A DNA stretch of 9,779 nt from Bifidobacteriaceae bacterium (lineage in GTDB: Bacteria; Actinomycetota; Actinomycetes; Actinomycetales; WQXJ01), in contig JAITKC010000189.1 of assembly GCA_031278665.1 (NCBI GenBank), forward strand, positions 1 to 9,779. Reading direction: 5' to 3'. The notes under the pieces were generated by a model. It was not told where the DNA came from. It did not search any database and saw nothing but the letters and a program-made list of their open reading frames with translations. Below are positions 6,838 through 9,779 of the stretch, in pieces (within the stretch, counting starts at the first letter, position 1; each line of letters starts with the position of its first letter). The position numbers were made by a program, and so were the translations under genes.

Positions 6838-7857
6838 TCAGCTCGCCTGCGCGGCGGGCCGGTCTTGGCCGCCGGTCGCGGCGAAGGCCCTGGCGGCCAC
6901 GGCCAGGTCTTCCCAGGCCATGCCGGCGGACTTGAAGACGGTCCGCCCCGGCGCCGGCCCCCACTGGTCGCGGACGCATTCGCGCAGGTCGCCGGCTATG
7001 TCGTGGCGGCTGATCGCGCCTTCGGCGGCAGCCTGGACGAGTTCGCCGTATTCGCGCCAGGCGGCCTGGCGCGACTCGACCACGATCCGCGCCCCGGCCA
7101 GGGTCTGCCCGTCCAGTTCGCGGGCCGCCGGACTGTGCGAGCCGACCGCCGCCACCAGGCAGTCGGCGGGCAGTTGGGAACTGTCGAACAAGGGGGACGA
7201 TGCCGACGTCGCGGTCACCGCCAACGTCGCCTCAGCCAGCCGCTCGCCCAAGTCGGCCCGGCCGGCGGCCTTCGCCGGGTGGGCGGTCAGCGCCCAGTCG
7301 GCGGCGACGCCTTGGCGGCGGAGGCGGCCCGCCAGGGCGGCGGCGGCCTCGGCCCGGCGCCCGACAACTGTGACCGAAGCGAGCGGGCGGACTTCGGCCA
7401 GCGCCGCGACATGGGATTCGGCTTGTATTGACGTGCCGAAGACCACCAGGCGCTGCGGGCCGCAAGCGGCCAGGGCGTCGACCGCGACCGCCGTGACCGC
7501 GGCCGTCCGCACGGCGGTGATCATGGCGGCGTCGAAGACCGCCACCGGGGACAGGGTGGCGGAGTCGAACAATTGATAAACGCCCTGGATGCGGTCCAGG
7601 CCGCCGTCTGGGTTGGCCGGCGCCACGGTGACCAGTTTGACGCCCACATAGCTGGTGGACTCGGCGGGCATGATCAACAAATCGCCGGCGGCCACAGGCG
7701 CCACGACGCGCTGGGAGCTGATCGAGTTGTCTGACTCCAACCAGCTTCGGATCGCGTCGATGGCCAGCCGCGGCGTCAGCGCCGCCGCCAACGCGGCCGA
7801 GTCGACCGCCCTGGGCGTCGCCGGCAACCGCGGAAACAACGACTCAATTAGGCCCAT
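6838..7857 (-). CDS. Ornithine cyclodeaminase / mu-crystallin family protein (possible imino-acid reductase)
   Basis: A 339-residue cytoplasmic NAD(P)-dependent enzyme of the OCD/mu-crystallin family. Visible features are LLIMPA (60-65), GVKLVTVAPAN with the conserved Lys (K74), GVYQLFDSATLSPVAVFD (92-109), TAVRTAA with the conserved Arg (R117), the Rossmann nucleotide loop VVFGTSIQAESH (138-149), VTVVGRR (162-168), and the C-terminal FKSAGMAWEDLAVA (308-321). The length is normal for the family (about 310-350). Members include ornithine cyclodeaminase, alanine dehydrogenase, ketimine reductase and delta-1-pyrroline-2-carboxylate reductase, and motifs alone do not separate these. The neighbouring proline racemase-family gene, 58 bp upstream on the same strand, favours the pyrroline-2-carboxylate reductase role in hydroxyproline catabolism. 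ATG 7857 has AGAGGAA 9 bases upstream. Confidence 0.88.
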   Translation of the reverse strand: MGLIESLFPRLPATPRAVDSAALAAALTPRLAIDAIRSWLESDNSISSQRVVAPVAAGDLLIMPAESTSYVGVKLVTVAPANPDGGLDRIQGVYQLFDSATLSPVAVFDAAMITAVRTAAVTAVAVDALAACGPQRLVVFGTSIQAESHVAALAEVRPLASVTVVGRRAEAAAALAGRLRRQGVAADWALTAHPAKAAGRADLGERLAEATLAVTATSASSPLFDSSQLPADCLVAAVGSHSPAARELDGQTLAGARIVVESRQAAWREYGELVQAAAEGAISRHDIAGDLRECVRDQWGPAPGRTVFKSAGMAWEDLAVAARAFAATGGQDRPAAQAS

Positions 7858-7866
7858 CGGTCAATT

Positions 7867-7873
7867 TCCTCTC
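7867..7873 (-). promoter_or_regulatory. Ribosome binding site of the cyclodeaminase-family gene
   Basis: The minus strand reads AGAGGAA 9 bases before ATG 7857, in the 58-bp gap after the racemase-family gene. Confidence 0.7.
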
Positions 7874-7915
7874 AGGTCTGGGCGAGCCAGCGCCTTGGCT
7901 TTGGCGAGGCTCTCA

Positions 7916-9182
7916 TCAGCGCAGTTGGAAACCCAGGCCGAGTTCGTCGTCTGGGCTGAGAATCAAAGTCGCGCGCCCGGTTTGGCTGGCCCGGCCCTCG
8001 ACTTCGGTGAGGTAGCTGGCGACGGCGCCGGCCGGGGTCCAGATGGCCGGCCCTCGGCCGAGCACTCGGCCGGCGAAGACGCTGTCGATTATGGACAGGT
8101 GCCGCAATTCGGCGGCCGGAGCCCCGGCCGCCGCCTCGACGCCGCTCGCGGCGCGGCCCCGCGCGTTCGCGTCGCCGCCGGCGCTGATCCCATCCGCGCC
8201 GACGGCGATTCCGCCCGCGGCGGTTTCGCCGCCGACTGCCAACCGGCCCGCCGCCGCCAGCAGGGCCAGCCGCGCCGATGTGCCCGAGCCGCAGGGCGAG
8301 CGGTCCACTTCGCCGTCGGCGAAGACGGTGACATTGCGCTGGGCCAACTCGCCCGGACTGGCCTGGGGCAGATCATCCCACCAAATCACGCCATACATTC
8401 CGGATAGCCGGTCGTCTTCGGGGTGGCGGACGGCCGGGTGCGAGTTCAACGCCCACTTGATCTCGCGTCCCACCGCGATCAATTGGTCGAGTTGGTCCGG
8501 GCGGACCGCCAGACCGAGGTCCGCCGCCCGAACCGAGGCGTAGAAGGCGCCGCCATAAGACACGTCGGCTTTCACCGGCCCCAGCGAAGTGACAACCTCC
8601 AAGCCGGTCGCCGCCACCCAGGCGGGCACATTTCGGAAGGCGACCGACCGGACCCGGCCGCCTCGGACCGCCACCCGCACGCGCACTCGCCCAGACGGCA
8701 CGTCGATGGCGAAGGCGACGTCGCAATCCGGTTCGACCGGCACTTGGCCGGATTCGACCGCCCAAGCCGCCAGGGCGATGGTGCCGTGGCCGCAGGCGGT
8801 CGAATAGCCGTCTTTATGGAAGAAAACGGCGCCGAACACGGCGTCCCCGTCCGGGCCGGCGCCGTCTGACGGCACAATCCAGGCCCCGTACATGTCGGCG
8901 TGCCCGCGCGGCTCGTTGACGCACAGACGTCGCACGCCGTCTCGGCGCGCCGCGATCCAGGCCCGGCGGTCCAACACGCCCGGCCGTCCCGGCCCGGCCG
9001 GCGGCCAGCCGGGCAGCCCGCCCTCGTCCGGCGGCCAAGCGGCCGGCACAATCCGGAACGGCTCGCCGGCGGTGTGGTAATCGACCACCTCGATGTCGCC
9101 GCCCGGCGCCAGGCCGCCGAAGTCGAACGGGTCCGCCCGTCCGAGGTGGGCGGCATCGGGCGCGGTTTCGGGGCCGGCCGGT

Positions 9183-9202
<20 letters not shown>
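7916..9202 (-). CDS. Proline racemase family enzyme (proline/hydroxyproline epimerase or trans-3-hydroxyproline dehydratase)
   Basis: A cytoplasmic cofactor-independent enzyme that deprotonates the alpha carbon of proline-type substrates using two facing residues. Motifs: DYHTAGEPFRIV (41-52), NEPRGHADMYGAW (96-108), DGYSTACGHGTIAL with the first catalytic Cys (C137), and DRSPCGSGTSARL with the second Cys (C304). The Cys/Cys pair fits a racemase or epimerase. The EPRGHADMYGA and GYST..CGHG wording and the cyclodeaminase-family neighbour recall trans-3-hydroxy-L-proline dehydratases, which usually have Thr at the second position, so the reaction is left open. At 428 residues it is about 80-90 longer than usual. 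There is a 35-residue N-terminal extension and an Ala/Gly-rich insertion at about 323-366 (plus-strand 8105-8236) before LRHLSIIDSVFAGRV. ATG 9202 lies inside the livF end (20-bp overlap) with AAGGTG 4 bases upstream, so translation is probably coupled. Confidence 0.9.

Positions 9203-9779
<577 letters not shown>

Noticed and set aside
7875..7915. Small hairpin (AGCCA/TGGCT) between the racemase and cyclodeaminase genes
   Set aside because: The stem is only 5 bp with no T-run. It is too weak to call a terminator, and the genes look co-transcribed.
7655..8407. Plus-strand open frame spanning the cyclodeaminase/racemase junction
   Set aside because: It crosses two well-supported minus-strand genes and their ribosome site. 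The composition is that of a shadow frame.
8572..9156. Second minus-strand frame within the racemase-family gene
   Set aside because: Ser/Arg/Thr-rich off-frame translation without motifs. The overlapping frame carries both catalytic Cys motifs.

Overview
The window looks like chromosomal DNA from a high-GC, Gram-positive actinobacterium. The evidence is the strong G/C bias at third codon positions, the near-exclusive use of TGA stops (8 of 9 genes, the other TAA), AGGAGG-type ribosome binding sites, and actinobacterial-looking protein families. No RNA gene, CRISPR array or insertion sequence was found. Genus cannot be assigned from this stretch.

Plus strand, 1-2420: a glyoxylate-shunt pair. 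The 3' two-thirds or so of isocitrate lyase (aceA) enters from the left edge and is followed by malate synthase A (aceB). The aceB reading frame is full length and keeps its active-site motifs, but an in-frame TAG at codon 138 (1158-1160) splits it. It is therefore a very recent pseudogene, a sequence error or a read-through case. A strong hairpin and a short 25-bp tandem repeat fill the gap before the convergent cluster.

Minus strand, 6729 down to 2564: a tightly packed four-gene cluster, transcribed in the order VWA-domain protein (TerY-like), PP2C-type phosphatase, Ser/Thr-type protein kinase, and a single-pass membrane protein with a Cys-rich extracytoplasmic region. The first three overlap by 11 and 23 bp. 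VWA + PP2C + kinase is the composition of the TerY-P (TerY-phosphorylation) triad, known from stress-response comparative genomics and, from memory, listed among anti-phage systems. The fourth gene, a possible sensor or substrate built from repeated 'CL...C' units, is the least familiar part and the main point of interest.

Minus strand, 9779 down to 6838: a likely amino-acid or hydroxyproline catabolic operon. livF (ABC transporter ATPase, cut by the right edge) overlaps a proline racemase-family gene by 20 bp. That is followed by an ornithine cyclodeaminase/mu-crystallin-family gene. Together these suggest uptake of proline or hydroxyproline, racemisation or dehydration, then reduction of an imino acid. 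The racemase-family protein carries an unusual Ala/Gly-rich insertion and an N-terminal extension.

The signalling cluster sits between two metabolic operons and looks less GC-rich than they are, which suggests an accessory insertion.
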